From assembly GCF_001050135.1 (NCBI RefSeq), contig NZ_CP012040.1, forward strand, positions 2,825,001-2,889,000: a stretch of 64,000 bases of DNA, read 5' to 3'. This DNA is from Cyclobacterium amurskyense (GTDB lineage: Bacteria > Bacteroidota > Bacteroidia > Cytophagales > Cyclobacteriaceae). Positions 36,246-46,740 of this stretch are shown here, piece by piece. Both the position numbers and the translations under genes were made by a program. Each line of letters begins with the position of its first letter. Position 1 is the first letter of the stretch. The notes below the pieces were generated by a model. It saw only the letters and a program-made list of their open reading frames with translations, was not told the origin of the DNA and did not search any database.

Positions 36246-39200
36246 ATGATCGAGAAACTCTACGCACAATGGTGGCAATCCGTTTTTATGGTGTTGCTGC
36301 TAGTATCCTTCTCAACAGAGAAGTCATGGGCACAGTCAAAAGATGTAACGGGGACAGTATATTCCAAAGAAGATGGAAGTACTATTCCTGGTGTTAACAT
36401 TATAAACCTGGGCACGGCAACGGGGACTGTTACCGATATGGATGGGAAGTTTTCCATTAGCCTTTCCGGTAACAATACCGTTTTGAAATTTTCTGCTATT
36501 GGTTTTAAACCTCAAGAAATTAGCATTGGTAATCAGACCAATATCGATGTAAACTTAGAAACAGCACTTGGTGCCTTGGACGAAATCATCGTTGTAGGTT
36601 ACGGTGAGCAGTCCAGGGAAAAATTAACCACTGCAGTAAGTACAGTAGATACCAAAGTCCTTGAAAATGTACCTTTAGGTAATGCTGCTTCAGCTTTGCA
36701 GGGTACTGTATCCGGTGTTCGGGTGCAAACTTTGAGTGGTCAGCCTGGTGCTGCACCAAGAATAATCGTAAGAGGTGGAACTTCTATAAACGACCCAAAC
36801 GGTGCTCAGCCTCTATATGTGGTCGATGGTGTAATTAGGGATGATATTCAGGGGATCAACCCTATGGATATCGAATCCATGCAGGTCTTAAAGGATGCTG
36901 CTTCTACAGCTATTTATGGGTCTAGAGCTTCTAATGGTGTTGTTATTTTAACGACCAAAACAGGTAAGGCTGGTGATACCAAGGTTACCTATAGGTATAC
37001 GATTGGCACCTCACAATTAAGAAAAAAATACGATCTATTATCGGCTAGGGATTATATCTACTATGGTAGATTAGGTGTGGCAGCCACAGGTGAGAAATCA
37101 CCCTCACGACTTGCCATGTTAAGTGGTTCTTTTGGTTTTGGGACGGGCAATGACCTTACCAATAATACGGCTTATACTACTCAGTATCTGACTCCCGATA
37201 ATGAGTACAAGCTTAGTGAAGGATGGGAAAGCATGCCAGACCCACTAGATCCTAGCAAAACCATCATTTTTGATGGGGTAGATTGGCAGGATGTATTGTT
37301 CAGAACTGCGGTGACTCAAGACCACTATTTGAATTTATCGGGAGGTACTGAAAAAGCAACCTTTAATATAGGCGTTGGTTATGCTGATATGGATGGTACA
37401 GCTATTACTACCAATTATAAAAGATTTACTACCAATATGAATGGTAGGCTAAAAGTAAATGATAGATTATTTGTTTTTGCAGGTTTAAATTTTACCAGGT
37501 CTTCTGATAATTTGGTTTACAGTGAAAATAGCTTGTTTGAAAGATCTATCGCTACTCCTCCCACTGCAAAATATACATTTGAAGATGGCACATTATCGCC
37601 TGGTGTAAATCGTTCTTTGGGTAACCCGGCTTATCATTTAAGTCGCAGTACCAATGACAATACACTAACTCTTATGACCTTGAGTGGTGGTGCCAATTGG
37701 GAAATTGCCCCTGGTTTGAGCTTTGAGCCTTCAGTTTCCTTATTTTCCAAAACAAATACTGCCAATACCTTTTTGATGTCTTACCTTAATTCTCCTACGC
37801 AGTTGGTGGAGAGCAGGAATGCAACAGGAAGTCAAACAAACTGGGAGCAATTACAGTTGGATGCAGTTTTAAACTATGAAAAAAGCTTCGCTCAGCAACA
37901 TAATTTCACTGCCACCCTTGGCTATTCAATGTACCAGAGAGACAATTACAGTCTTTATGCTGAAGGTAGAGGAGCTGCTACAGACCTAATCCCAACCTTA
38001 AATGCTTCAGGTGAACCTGTGCAGGTTTCCAGTTCAAAAGGGAAGCAATTGATCTTGGGTTATTTTGGCAGAGCAAATTATGATTTTGACAATAAATACC
38101 TTGTGTCAGTGAGTGCCAGGTATGATGGCGCATCTAATTTGGGTTCTGAATACAAATGGGGTTTCTTCCCAGGGGTATCTGCAGGTTGGAACTTACACAA
38201 TGAATCTTTTTGGGATTCACCAGCAGCTATCGATAAGTTCAAGTTGAGAGCAAGTTATGGTCTCAATGGTAACCTTGGTAACTTAGGTGATTTCCAAGCT
38301 CAAGGAGCCTATAGTGTAGGAGGTATTTATCAAGGGAATGCTGCAGTTGAATACACTACCATTGCCAACCCAAATCTAAAATGGGAGCAATCCAGAACCT
38401 TTGATGTTGGATTTGATGCAGGTCTATTCAATAATAGAGTTACGGTTTTGTTTGATTATTATCAAAGGGTAACTTCTAATCTTATCACCACCTTGGCCAT
38501 GCCTAAATTGACTGGTTTCACCAGCATTTTAACCAACCTGGGTAGTTTGGAAAACAGTGGTGTAGAGCTTGAAGTCAATTTTAATGCCCTAGAGACCAAA
38601 GACTGGTTGTGGAATATTGGATTCAATACTTCTTTTGTAAAGAACAAGATATTGGAACTGCCTGAAAATGACAATGAAAACAATAGGATAGGTGGCTTAT
38701 TCCTTTATGATCAGGAACTTGGAGACTATGCTTGGAAAGGCGGTTTGCAAGAAGGCGGTCAAATCGGTGAGATGTACGGCTACAAATACCAGTCTGTATT
38801 CCCTACTGACGAAGCAGCGGCTGCAGCACCTCAGGATGTAATCATGGCCGGACCAGATCGTACCAGACTTGGTGGTGATGTTGATTGGCTAGATGTTGAT
38901 GCAAATGGTGTAATTGACACAAGAGATAGAGTTTATATGGGGAATATTTTCCCTAAATGGACTGGTGGATTTTCTAATAATGTAAATTATAAAGGAGTCA
39001 ATCTTTACCTAAGAATGGATTATACCACAGGTCATACCATTTATAACTATGTAAGAGCAAATCTTGATGGACAGTTTGTAGGAAATACAAATATGAGTTC
39101 GAATATCACGAGGTCTTGGGAAAATCAGGGTGATGTGACAGATGTTCCTAAATTTTACTGGGCAGACCAAGTTGCTCAAAGTAATTATTGGAGAGGAGAT

Positions 39201-39467
39201 CCTAGAAATGTAAACAATGGAGGAGGAAGCTCAATACATTATGAAAAAGGAGATTACCTGGCGCTTAGAGAGCTTACTATAAGCTATGATTACGCTGCAG
39301 AATGGTACAGGAAGATAGGGATAGAGAATGTTAGACTAAATCTTACTGGCAATAACTTGATGTATTTCACCAATTTCAGTGGACTTTCTCCGGAAGACGG
39401 AGGGATGAATAGAGGACGTTTCCCTGTTCCTCGTAACATTATGTTAGGTATTAACCTTTCCCTTTAA
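36246..39467 (+). CDS. SusC-type TonB-dependent outer-membrane transporter
   Basis: A 1073-residue outer-membrane importer. The signal peptide ends at STEKSWAQ; it is followed by a carboxypeptidase-D-like domain (VTGTVYSKEDGSTIPGVNI ... TGTVTDMDGKFSI), the SusC signature IIVVGYGEQ, a plug domain with GTSINDPNGAQPLYVVDG and a large barrel ending in MLGINLSL. I place the start at ATG 36246; a TTG at 36219 would add nine residues ahead of the signal. It forms a lidded importer with the SusD protein encoded 27 bp downstream. Confidence 0.96.
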   Translation: MIEKLYAQWWQSVFMVLLLVSFSTEKSWAQSKDVTGTVYSKEDGSTIPGVNIINLGTATGTVTDMDGKFSISLSGNNTVLKFSAIGFKPQEISIGNQTNIDVNLETALGALDEIIVVGYGEQSREKLTTAVSTVDTKVLENVPLGNAASALQGTVSGVRVQTLSGQPGAAPRIIVRGGTSINDPNGAQPLYVVDGVIRDDIQGINPMDIESMQVLKDAASTAIYGSRASNGVVILTTKTGKAGDTKVTYRYTIGTSQLRKKYDLLSARDYIYYGRLGVAATGEKSPSRLAMLSGSFGFGTGNDLTNNTAYTTQYLTPDNEYKLSEGWESMPDPLDPSKTIIFDGVDWQDVLFRTAVTQDHYLNLSGGTEKATFNIGVGYADMDGTAITTNYKRFTTNMNGRLKVNDRLFVFAGLNFTRSSDNLVYSENSLFERSIATPPTAKYTFEDGTLSPGVNRSLGNPAYHLSRSTNDNTLTLMTLSGGANWEIAPGLSFEPSVSLFSKTNTANTFLMSYLNSPTQLVESRNATGSQTNWEQLQLDAVLNYEKSFAQQHNFTATLGYSMYQRDNYSLYAEGRGAATDLIPTLNASGEPVQVSSSKGKQLILGYFGRANYDFDNKYLVSVSARYDGASNLGSEYKWGFFPGVSAGWNLHNESFWDSPAAIDKFKLRASYGLNGNLGNLGDFQAQGAYSVGGIYQGNAAVEYTTIANPNLKWEQSRTFDVGFDAGLFNNRVTVLFDYYQRVTSNLITTLAMPKLTGFTSILTNLGSLENSGVELEVNFNALETKDWLWNIGFNTSFVKNKILELPENDNENNRIGGLFLYDQELGDYAWKGGLQEGGQIGEMYGYKYQSVFPTDEAAAAAPQDVIMAGPDRTRLGGDVDWLDVDANGVIDTRDRVYMGNIFPKWTGGFSNNVNYKGVNLYLRMDYTTGHTIYNYVRANLDGQFVGNTNMSSNITRSWENQGDVTDVPKFYWADQVAQSNYWRGDPRNVNNGGGSSIHYEKGDYLALRELTISYDYAAEWYRKIGIENVRLNLTGNNLMYFTNFSGLSPEDGGMNRGRFPVPRNIMLGINLSL

Positions 39468-39494
39468 TTAAGTCCTGATTAAACAGAAAATGTC

Positions 39495-40982
39495 ATGAAA
39501 AAATTAGTTAATAAAAAGATATACCTTCTCGGAATTATAGTATTCCTTTTTAATTATTCCTGCATTACGCCTTTGGAATTAGCCCCTATCAGTTCAATAG
39601 GTGCCAACTCTTTTTGGCAATCAGAGCAGGATGCTACTGGAGGAGTAATAGGAATGTACAACCAGTTTAGGGACTTGTCCAACAGGACCCTTTACCTAAT
39701 GGGAGAGGCTAGAAGTGAAGTAATGGGCCATGGCCTTCAAAATGCGGATTATAGGCAAAAGTATTTTGAAAACGACATGAATGAAGGTAATGCTGATTTG
39801 GATTGGTTGCAATCCTATAGGGTGATTAATTATGCCAATCTGGTAATTAAAAATGTTCCCAATATTACATTTCCAAATGAAGGGAAGAAGAAAGACTTAT
39901 TAGCTCAGGCTTACAGCATGAGAGCATTTGTTTATTTTGTTCTTGCGAAAACTTGGGGAGATGTTCCTTTGATAACAGAACCTGTAGAAGGCTATGATGC
40001 CGAAACTACTTTTCAGGAAAGAGCAGCAGTTTCTACTGTATTTGATCTGATTAAGGCAGATTTGGATATGGCGGTAAGTTTGTTTCCAAACAATGAATTT
40101 GAAAATGGCCGCTCCATGTGGTCCAAGCCTGCAGTCAATACCCTTAAAGGAGATGTTTATTTGTGGACAGGAAAAACCATGGGTGGTGGAGATGCTGATA
40201 TCACGATTGCTTTGAGTGCTTTGAATGATGCTAAAACAGCTGATTTAACTCTTTTGGATGATTACTCTAGGGTTTTTGACTTCGACAATAAAAGAAATAA
40301 TGAAATAATTTTCTCTGTTCATTTCAATGATTTTGAGGTTTCTAACAATATGTTTTCTGATATGTATATCAATGCGCTTGATTTAAGGGAAACCTATACT
40401 CCCGAGACTTTGGACGCGATTGGTACTCCAGGGGGATTTAACTGGTGGGCTCCCTCTGCTTTAATGAGAGATCAGTTTATGGATGAAGATAGTCGTAAGG
40501 ATGGTAGTTTCTATGAAATCTACGATTACGAAGCGGAAAATCCTTTTATAACTTCAATTGTAGTAAAAGGAAGCGGCTATACTGAAGCAGGCTCCAGAAT
40601 TTTTCTTGATGATATTGTGATTTATAGGTATGCTGAATTGCTATTACTTATCGCAGAGGCAAAAAATGCCCTTGGTCAGGATCCTTCTGCTGAGATAAAT
40701 GAGGTAAGAGCAAGAGCTTATGGAGAGAATTTCTCTAGTTATGCATTTACTAGTGGTTCTCAAGCTGAAAATGATGAAACAATATTACAGGAAAGATTAT
40801 TTGAATTGGCATTTGAGGGAAAAAGATGGTGGGATCTGATTCGTTTCGATAAAGCATTTGAAAAAGTACCATCCTTACAAGGGAAAGAAGGTCAAAACCA
40901 TTTATTAGTTTGGCCAATAACTTTGGAAACCATAAGTTTAAATTCTAAAATAACTCAAAATTCAGGTTACGAGCAGCAATAA
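39495..40982 (+). CDS. SusD/RagB-type glycan-binding lipoprotein
   Basis: A 495-residue surface lipoprotein; the signal ends with LFNYSCITP, so Cys23 is the anchor. It shows TPR-like helices (KKDLLAQAYSMRAFVYFVLAKTWGDVPLI) and the C-terminal family block LQERLFELAFEGKRWWDLIRF. It captures the substrate and closes over the SusC barrel. The pair fixes this as a polysaccharide-utilisation-type locus. Confidence 0.96.
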   Translation: MKKLVNKKIYLLGIIVFLFNYSCITPLELAPISSIGANSFWQSEQDATGGVIGMYNQFRDLSNRTLYLMGEARSEVMGHGLQNADYRQKYFENDMNEGNADLDWLQSYRVINYANLVIKNVPNITFPNEGKKKDLLAQAYSMRAFVYFVLAKTWGDVPLITEPVEGYDAETTFQERAAVSTVFDLIKADLDMAVSLFPNNEFENGRSMWSKPAVNTLKGDVYLWTGKTMGGGDADITIALSALNDAKTADLTLLDDYSRVFDFDNKRNNEIIFSVHFNDFEVSNNMFSDMYINALDLRETYTPETLDAIGTPGGFNWWAPSALMRDQFMDEDSRKDGSFYEIYDYEAENPFITSIVVKGSGYTEAGSRIFLDDIVIYRYAELLLLIAEAKNALGQDPSAEINEVRARAYGENFSSYAFTSGSQAENDETILQERLFELAFEGKRWWDLIRFDKAFEKVPSLQGKEGQNHLLVWPITLETISLNSKITQNSGYEQQ

Positions 40983-41019
40983 AAATGCAAACGTAAACCT
41001 ATAAATAACCCTAACAACC

Positions 41020-42180
41020 ATGTTTAAAATTCACCAATTTTTAACCCTAACCTTGATCATGGCTGCCCTTTCCCTTTCGGGGAAGGCGCAGCATGCTCAT
41101 TTAAATGCCGACAATGGAAAATCCATCTCCACCGGAGCTTTGGTACACCATAATGTTGAAGAAATAAAAGGCCTTAAGATGGGGCCTTTTGTTAAATTGG
41201 ACAATGGGAATATTCTGACAGTGGAGGGAACCGATTGTTTAATTAGTAGTGACAATGGGAATTCATGGGAAAACTATCCTGTATTTGATGATGCGGAAAA
41301 TTACCTAATTTCAAATGAACGGGCCATTCTTAAGACCAGCAATGGTGTGATTATCCTGGCCTTTATGAATTTACAGGAAAGAGCCAATTGGAACTGGCAA
41401 GAGGATATTTCGGACTCCCCGGGAGCCAGACTTCCTACCTATACCGTGAGAAGTTTAGACGGTGGTAAAACCTGGCAAGATGTGCAAAAACTTCATAATG
41501 AATGGACCGGTGCTGTTCGCGACATGATAGAAACTGAAAATGGGAATATTGTTTTCACTTCAATGATGATGAGACACCACCCGGGACACCATACGGTATT
41601 GACTTATAAGTCGGGCAATGAAGGAAAAACCTGGGAAAGATCTAATATTATTGACCTTGGCGGCATTGGACACCATAGCGGTGTGACAGAGGCAACCCTT
41701 GAGGAGCTTAAATTTGGGAAATTATGGCTATTGATGCGCACCAATTGGGGGACATTTTGGGAGGCTTTCTCTATGGATGATGGGATAACCTGGGAGAATA
41801 TACGGCCAACAGACATTGAGGCTAGCTCTGCCCCAGGACTTCTTAAAAGACTCGAAAGCGGTAAATTGATTTTAGTTTGGAATAGAAGATTCCCTGAAGG
41901 TACAGATCAATATCCTTCAAGGGGTGGAGACCGCCAATGGTCGGAAGTAGCGGCTAGTAACCATAGGGAAGAATTGTCCATCTCCTTTTCTGAAAACGAT
42001 GGAAATACCTGGTCAGAGCCAATAGTAATTGCTAAAGTTGGTGAAAACCAAAAAGCTGATCCAACCTATAAGTGGGTTTCTTATCCTTATGTTTTTGAAC
42101 GAAATCCTGGAGAATTGTGGGTGACCACCATGCAAGGAGGTCTTAGAGTTAAATTTAATGAGAAGGATTTTACACATTAA
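41020..42180 (+). CDS. Secreted sialidase-like propeller protein
   Basis: A 386-residue exported protein with signal MFKIHQFLTLTLIMAALSLSGKAQ. Asp boxes SSDNGNSW, SLDGGKTW, SGNEGKTW, SMDDGITW and SENDGNTW mark a six-bladed sialidase-type propeller. The repeated His-rich stretch RHHPGHHTV and GGIGHHSGVTEATLEEL is notable. It is only distantly related to the three tandem paralogues downstream, and is placed right after SusD, as initial-attack enzymes often are. The exact activity is unknown. Confidence 0.82.
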   Translation: MFKIHQFLTLTLIMAALSLSGKAQHAHLNADNGKSISTGALVHHNVEEIKGLKMGPFVKLDNGNILTVEGTDCLISSDNGNSWENYPVFDDAENYLISNERAILKTSNGVIILAFMNLQERANWNWQEDISDSPGARLPTYTVRSLDGGKTWQDVQKLHNEWTGAVRDMIETENGNIVFTSMMMRHHPGHHTVLTYKSGNEGKTWERSNIIDLGGIGHHSGVTEATLEELKFGKLWLLMRTNWGTFWEAFSMDDGITWENIRPTDIEASSAPGLLKRLESGKLILVWNRRFPEGTDQYPSRGGDRQWSEVAASNHREELSISFSENDGNTWSEPIVIAKVGENQKADPTYKWVSYPYVFERNPGELWVTTMQGGLRVKFNEKDFTH

Positions 42181-42303
42181 TTGGACCATTGGAGAAAAGC
42201 AAACTTGATGAGAAAATCAAATTTTTTTTCAAGTGGCAAACCCGGTTAAAATAAGTGTTTATCTACCTGTTTCGAGTTTAAAATGTTTACCTAAATAAAG
42301 AAA

Positions 42304-43110
42304 ATGAATAAACTCTCTAGAAGAAGGTTTTTTGAAAAATCTTTATTTCTGCTTCCGTTACCGGCGATTTTTTCCTTTACCAATAAACCTATAAGCTTGG
42401 AGGATACCTCTATCCCCCCACTTTCAGGTGAAAGTGACAAGGAACGGATTGTTACCTTATTAAAGGATAAAGCGCCAATGATATGGACTTTTACTGGAGA
42501 CAGCATCACCCATGGAGCAAAACACACCCATGGATACCGCTCTTATCCCGAAGTTTTTGGGGAGCGCATTAGATGGGAATTGGGCAGAGTAAGAGACGTA
42601 ATTATAAATACTGGAATCAGCGGAAATACAACGGAAACCATCCTTCAGGATTTTGACTGGAGAATCAAACAGTTCAAGCCCAATGTTGTGTCCTTGATGA
42701 TTGGCACAAATGATTGTTTCAATGAGAAGGTTTCGATAGAAGCCTATGAAGAGAACCTTAACCTATTGGTTGAAAAATTCAGAGGGCTTGGCGCCATCCC
42801 AATTTTTCATACTCCTAATCTAATTATCAAAGAATTGGATACTTCTAGAGCAAGCTTGGATAAATATGTTGCCGTAATAAGGAAGGTCGCATTAGAAGAA
42901 AACATAATCCTGGTTGATAATTATGGGCATTGGCTTGAGACAGCCGAAAAGACTGACGGTATAAATGTTAATAAAGAGTGGTTGAATGATCCCCTTCATC
43001 CAGATGGCGAAGGCCATTCGGAAATAGCACGACTGATGTTCAAGGAGCTATCCATTTTTGATCCTGAAGCACCTACCTGTGGTGGATCTTATTATGAAGG
43101 GGAACATTAA
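42304..43110 (+). CDS. SGNH/GDSL-family hydrolase, exported
   Basis: A 268-residue esterase-fold protein. The N-terminus (RRRFFEKSLFLLPLPAIFSF) suggests export. Block I is FTGDSITHG with the catalytic Ser, the Gly of block II is in TGISGNTTET, block III is MIGTNDCF and the catalytic Asp/His pair is in NDPLHPDGEGH. Such enzymes remove acetyl or other acyl groups from glycans; next to sialidase-like genes, an O-acetylesterase role is a reasonable inference. Confidence 0.88.
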   Translation: MNKLSRRRFFEKSLFLLPLPAIFSFTNKPISLEDTSIPPLSGESDKERIVTLLKDKAPMIWTFTGDSITHGAKHTHGYRSYPEVFGERIRWELGRVRDVIINTGISGNTTETILQDFDWRIKQFKPNVVSLMIGTNDCFNEKVSIEAYEENLNLLVEKFRGLGAIPIFHTPNLIIKELDTSRASLDKYVAVIRKVALEENIILVDNYGHWLETAEKTDGINVNKEWLNDPLHPDGEGHSEIARLMFKELSIFDPEAPTCGGSYYEGEH

Positions 43111-43137
43111 ATGGGACCTAAGTGCAAAACAATATTG

Positions 43138-44253
43138 ATGAAAGAAATTAGATTTTTGGTATTAGCGGGTATTATTCTTCTGAGTTTCGTGAATTTTTCT
43201 GAAGCTCAGGTTCTATTGGACCCTTCAGAAGTGGTTCTCCATATAGGGAAAGATGGGCTTCCACCTAGAAATAGTGAAGGAGCCTTTATTCAATTGAAAG
43301 ACGGAAGGATTTTATTTGCCTATTCTAAATTTGAAGGAGGATCAGGTGACCATGCTAATGGATCAATCGCTGGACGTTATTCCTCAGATGGAGGGAAAAC
43401 CTGGACAAAAAATGATGAGGTAATCGTTTCCAATGAAGGGGGAATGAATGTCATGTCTGTTTCATTTGTAAGGTTAGCCAATGGTTCAATTGCCCTTTTT
43501 TATGCTAGGAAAAACTCATTGGATGACTGTAAACCCATACTTAGAATCTCTAATAACGAGGCACAAACTTGGTCAGAACCTATCTCTGTAATCAGTGACA
43601 AGGATGGTTATTTCGTGTTGAACAATGACAGGGTGATTCAGCTTCCTAGCGGAAGACTTCTGGCACCTGTTTCTTTGCATAAAACAGCTGGAGTTGATTT
43701 TAGCATGCGTGGTAGTATTTATTGCTATTACTCTGACGACAATGGTATAACTTGGAAAAGCAGCAAGGAAATGCCCAATAAAGGCGAGGTGGTAGTTCAA
43801 GAACCGGGAGTAGTACGGCTAAAAAATGGAGACATTATGATGTGGTTAAGAACAGATCAAGGTGTACAATTTATGAGTAAATCTAAAGACAGTGGACTTA
43901 GCTGGGAAGAAGTGCAACCATCAAAAATTGTCTCCCCGAGAGCTCCGGCCTCTCTAAAAAGAATCCCTAAAACCGGAGACCTATTGTTGATATGGAACAA
44001 CAATAAAAGTTTAGATAAAAAGGCAGCCACTTTCAGAACTCCACTGACTGCAGCTATATCTAAGGATGAGGGCAAAAGTTGGATACACCTAAAAGTACTT
44101 GAAAATGATCCCGAAGGTTTCTTCTGCTACACAGCGATCACTTTTGTGGACAATGAAGTATTACTAGCCTATATGGCGGCAGAAAGATTGGGGTTGAAAG
44201 ACAAAATACCTTTAGTAGTGCGGAAATTAAGTTTGGATGAATTTTACGACTAA
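43138..44253 (+). CDS. Sialidase-like propeller, tandem paralogue 1
   Basis: A 371-residue protein with signal peptide MKEIRFLVLAGIILLSFVNFSEAQ, which fixes the start at 43138 rather than 43111. Asp boxes include SSDGGKTW, SDDNGITW, SKDSGLSW and SKDEGKSW. It shares with the two following genes the block PRNSEGxFIxLKDGRI, NVMSVSxxRL, GYFVLNNDRVIQL and LRTPLTAAISKDEGK. No FRIP motif is seen; the Arg in PRNSEG could take a substrate-carboxylate-binding role, but this is speculation. Confidence 0.82.
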   Translation: MKEIRFLVLAGIILLSFVNFSEAQVLLDPSEVVLHIGKDGLPPRNSEGAFIQLKDGRILFAYSKFEGGSGDHANGSIAGRYSSDGGKTWTKNDEVIVSNEGGMNVMSVSFVRLANGSIALFYARKNSLDDCKPILRISNNEAQTWSEPISVISDKDGYFVLNNDRVIQLPSGRLLAPVSLHKTAGVDFSMRGSIYCYYSDDNGITWKSSKEMPNKGEVVVQEPGVVRLKNGDIMMWLRTDQGVQFMSKSKDSGLSWEEVQPSKIVSPRAPASLKRIPKTGDLLLIWNNNKSLDKKAATFRTPLTAAISKDEGKSWIHLKVLENDPEGFFCYTAITFVDNEVLLAYMAAERLGLKDKIPLVVRKLSLDEFYD

Positions 44254-44258
44254 ATGAT

Positions 44259-45431
44259 ATGAATATGACGATGAACAAGTTGAGTGGTGCCATCAAAATG
44301 CTGGGTTTAGCAGCTTTAGTAACTTATGGTTGTGGCGGTAAGCCTGTAGAAGATCAGACGGCTGAAGCCAATGAGGCTGAAAATGAAATTGTAAGCGTTC
44401 CTGGAAGTTTGGTCCTCAATCCTGGAGACAATAACCCAAGAAACAGTGAAGGTGATTTCATTGAGTTGAAAGACGGAAGAATGCTCTTCGTCTATTCTCA
44501 TTATTATGGCGAGTCTTCCAGTGATCATGCGACAGCTTATTTGGCTGGACGTTTTTCAGATGACAAGGGACAGACCTGGACATCAGAGGATGTGGAAGTT
44601 TTACCAAATGAAGGAGGAATGAATGTGATGTCAGTTTCCTTGTTGCGATTGCAAAATGGTGATATCGCCCTGTTTTATTTGAGGAAAAACAATACGGACG
44701 ATTGTATTCCATACATGAGAATTTCGAAGGATGAGGCCAAAACCTGGTCAGACCCTATTGCATGCATTACTGACAATGAAGGTTATTTTGTGCTTAACAA
44801 TGACAGGGTTATTCAACTTGAAGATGGGACTTTAGTTTTAGCGGTAGCCAAACATGCCGGCCCTGGAATGGAATGGAGAGGTAGAGCTGACCTTTTTGCA
44901 TATTCTTCTACCGACAATGGAAAAACATGGAAAAGTAGCGAATTGGTACCTAACCCAAAAGAAATTGTTTTGCAAGAGCCTGGTTTGGTTGAACTTAATG
45001 ATGGTTCACTTTTGATGGTAATTAGAACCGATGCTGGGGTTCAATGCTATTCTTATTCCACGGACAAAGGTAAAACCTGGTCAGAGGTGGAAAAAAGCAA
45101 CTTAATATCACCTGTTTCTCCTGCCACAATTGAAAGAATTCCTGGTACAGGAGACTTATTGGCTGTTTGGAACAACAACCTATCAAAAGATCCGGATGTA
45201 GCAAAGCTTAGGACACCATTGAGCGCTGCCATTTCTAAAGACGAAGGTAAAACATGGAGCAATTACAAGACTTTGGAGAACGACCCTGATGGTTGGTACT
45301 GCTATATCGCCATGGATTTTGTAGGTGATGATGTATTATTGGGCTATTGTGCGGGTAACAGGCCAGCTGGAACGGGCCTTTCAGTTACCAAGATAACCAA
45401 GCTTGGTACGGATTGGTTTTACAAAGATTAA
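44259..45431 (+). CDS. Sialidase-like propeller, tandem paralogue 2, lipoprotein
   Basis: A 390-residue paralogue of the genes on either side, but with a lipoprotein signal (ALVTYGCGGKP) instead of a cleaved signal peptide, followed by an acidic linker (TAEANEAENEI). The propeller carries Asp boxes SDDKGQTW, SKDEAKTW, STDNGKTW, STDKGKTW and SKDEGKTW. It starts 5 bp after paralogue 1. Surface anchoring of one copy and secretion of others would divide labour by location. Confidence 0.83.
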   Translation: MNMTMNKLSGAIKMLGLAALVTYGCGGKPVEDQTAEANEAENEIVSVPGSLVLNPGDNNPRNSEGDFIELKDGRMLFVYSHYYGESSSDHATAYLAGRFSDDKGQTWTSEDVEVLPNEGGMNVMSVSLLRLQNGDIALFYLRKNNTDDCIPYMRISKDEAKTWSDPIACITDNEGYFVLNNDRVIQLEDGTLVLAVAKHAGPGMEWRGRADLFAYSSTDNGKTWKSSELVPNPKEIVLQEPGLVELNDGSLLMVIRTDAGVQCYSYSTDKGKTWSEVEKSNLISPVSPATIERIPGTGDLLAVWNNNLSKDPDVAKLRTPLSAAISKDEGKTWSNYKTLENDPDGWYCYIAMDFVGDDVLLGYCAGNRPAGTGLSVTKITKLGTDWFYKD

Positions 45432-45534
45432 TTGATTTTAAAAATTCTAAGATTACTGGAGTGATCTTTTATTCAAACAATTCATTTTTCTTCTTTGTAA
45501 AAAGAGCATCATGAAGGATAAGGCAAAATAAAAA

Positions 45535-46677
45535 ATGATGAGCAAAGCCGATTTAAGTTCAAGATTAGTTCAGGGGTTTATGATTTTGTTCCTGTTATTT
45601 AGTTTTTCCACCATGCAAAGATTAAAAGCCCAAAATAAAAAAACTGTTTTGCAGTTGGATCCAGGGGAGAACAATCCCCGAAACAGTGAAGGAGATTTTA
45701 TTCGCTTAAAAGATGGGCGAATCATGTTTATATATACCCATTTTACGGGCAATTCTGCCAGTGATTTTGGTAGCGCTTTTTTAGCAGCCAGGTATTCTGA
45801 AGATGATGGTCAAACATGGACTGATGAGGACAGGACCATCGTTCCAAATGATGGGAAAATGAATGTCATGTCCGTTTCTTTACTTAGGCTTCAGGATGGA
45901 AATATCGCACTGTTCTATGCGCGTAAAAATGGAATAAGCGATTGTAAACCCTTGATGCGAATTTCTAAAGATGAAGGGCAAACCTGGTCAGCACCTACAT
46001 CCTGTATTACAGATAGAGAAGGATACTTCGTCCTCAATAATAACAGGGTACTCCAATTGGAAAATGGCAGATTGATAATGCCTGTGGCCTTACACAGGAC
46101 TTCCGAAGGAGAAGATTTCAACGAAAAGGGACGGTTATTCACTTACTTTTCAGATGACAATGGAGCAACCTGGAAGTCAGGAAAAGAGGTGAAAAACCAA
46201 TATGATATCGTCTTCCAAGAGCCTGGATTGGTTGCCCTGAAAAACGGGAAACTGATGATGATCATTCGTACTGATGATGGTGTGCAATATTCCTCCTATT
46301 CTAAAAACTTAGGAAAGAAATGGACTCCCGCAAAACCTACAAATATTTCATCTCCGGTCTCTCCAGCTACCATAGCAAGGATCCCATCAACAGGGGATCT
46401 GTTAATGGTCTGGAATAACAATGGTGTAAAGGAAGGAATGTACAAAGGGAAAAGGACCCCACTGAATATTGCCATTTCTAAAGATGAAGGCAAAACCTGG
46501 GAAAGCGAAAAAGTTTTGGAGGATGATCCTGATGGTTGGTATTGCTATACCGCCATTCATTTCGTAAATGATGATGAAGTCTTACTCTCTTATTGTGCGG
46601 GGGATAGACCTGCAGGAACTGGCCTTTCCGTGACCAGATTGACGCTTTTAGATTTGGATTGGGTTTACGGAGACTAA
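45535..46677 (+). CDS. Sialidase-like propeller, tandem paralogue 3
   Basis: A 380-residue paralogue with a signal peptide ending at MQRLKAQ. Asp boxes are SEDDGQTW, SKDEGQTW, SDDNGATW and SKDEGKTW, and the conserved blocks NNPRNSEGDFIRLKDGRIMF and CAGDRPAGTGLSVTRLT match paralogue 2 (CAGNRPAGTGLSVTKIT) more closely than paralogue 1. A 103-bp gap separates it from paralogue 2. Activity is unknown. Confidence 0.83.
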   Translation: MMSKADLSSRLVQGFMILFLLFSFSTMQRLKAQNKKTVLQLDPGENNPRNSEGDFIRLKDGRIMFIYTHFTGNSASDFGSAFLAARYSEDDGQTWTDEDRTIVPNDGKMNVMSVSLLRLQDGNIALFYARKNGISDCKPLMRISKDEGQTWSAPTSCITDREGYFVLNNNRVLQLENGRLIMPVALHRTSEGEDFNEKGRLFTYFSDDNGATWKSGKEVKNQYDIVFQEPGLVALKNGKLMMIIRTDDGVQYSSYSKNLGKKWTPAKPTNISSPVSPATIARIPSTGDLLMVWNNNGVKEGMYKGKRTPLNIAISKDEGKTWESEKVLEDDPDGWYCYTAIHFVNDDEVLLSYCAGDRPAGTGLSVTRLTLLDLDWVYGD

Positions 46678-46740
46678 GAAACTCGATATGTTATTGAGGC
46701 TTGAAATATTATAGCTGGCCAGCATAAATTTAATGCAGAG

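Noticed and set aside
43573..43800. Antisense frames within the sialidase-like genes (also at 44316, 45915, 46296)
   Set aside because: They recur at equivalent places because the sense genes are repetitive, and none has a recognisable domain.
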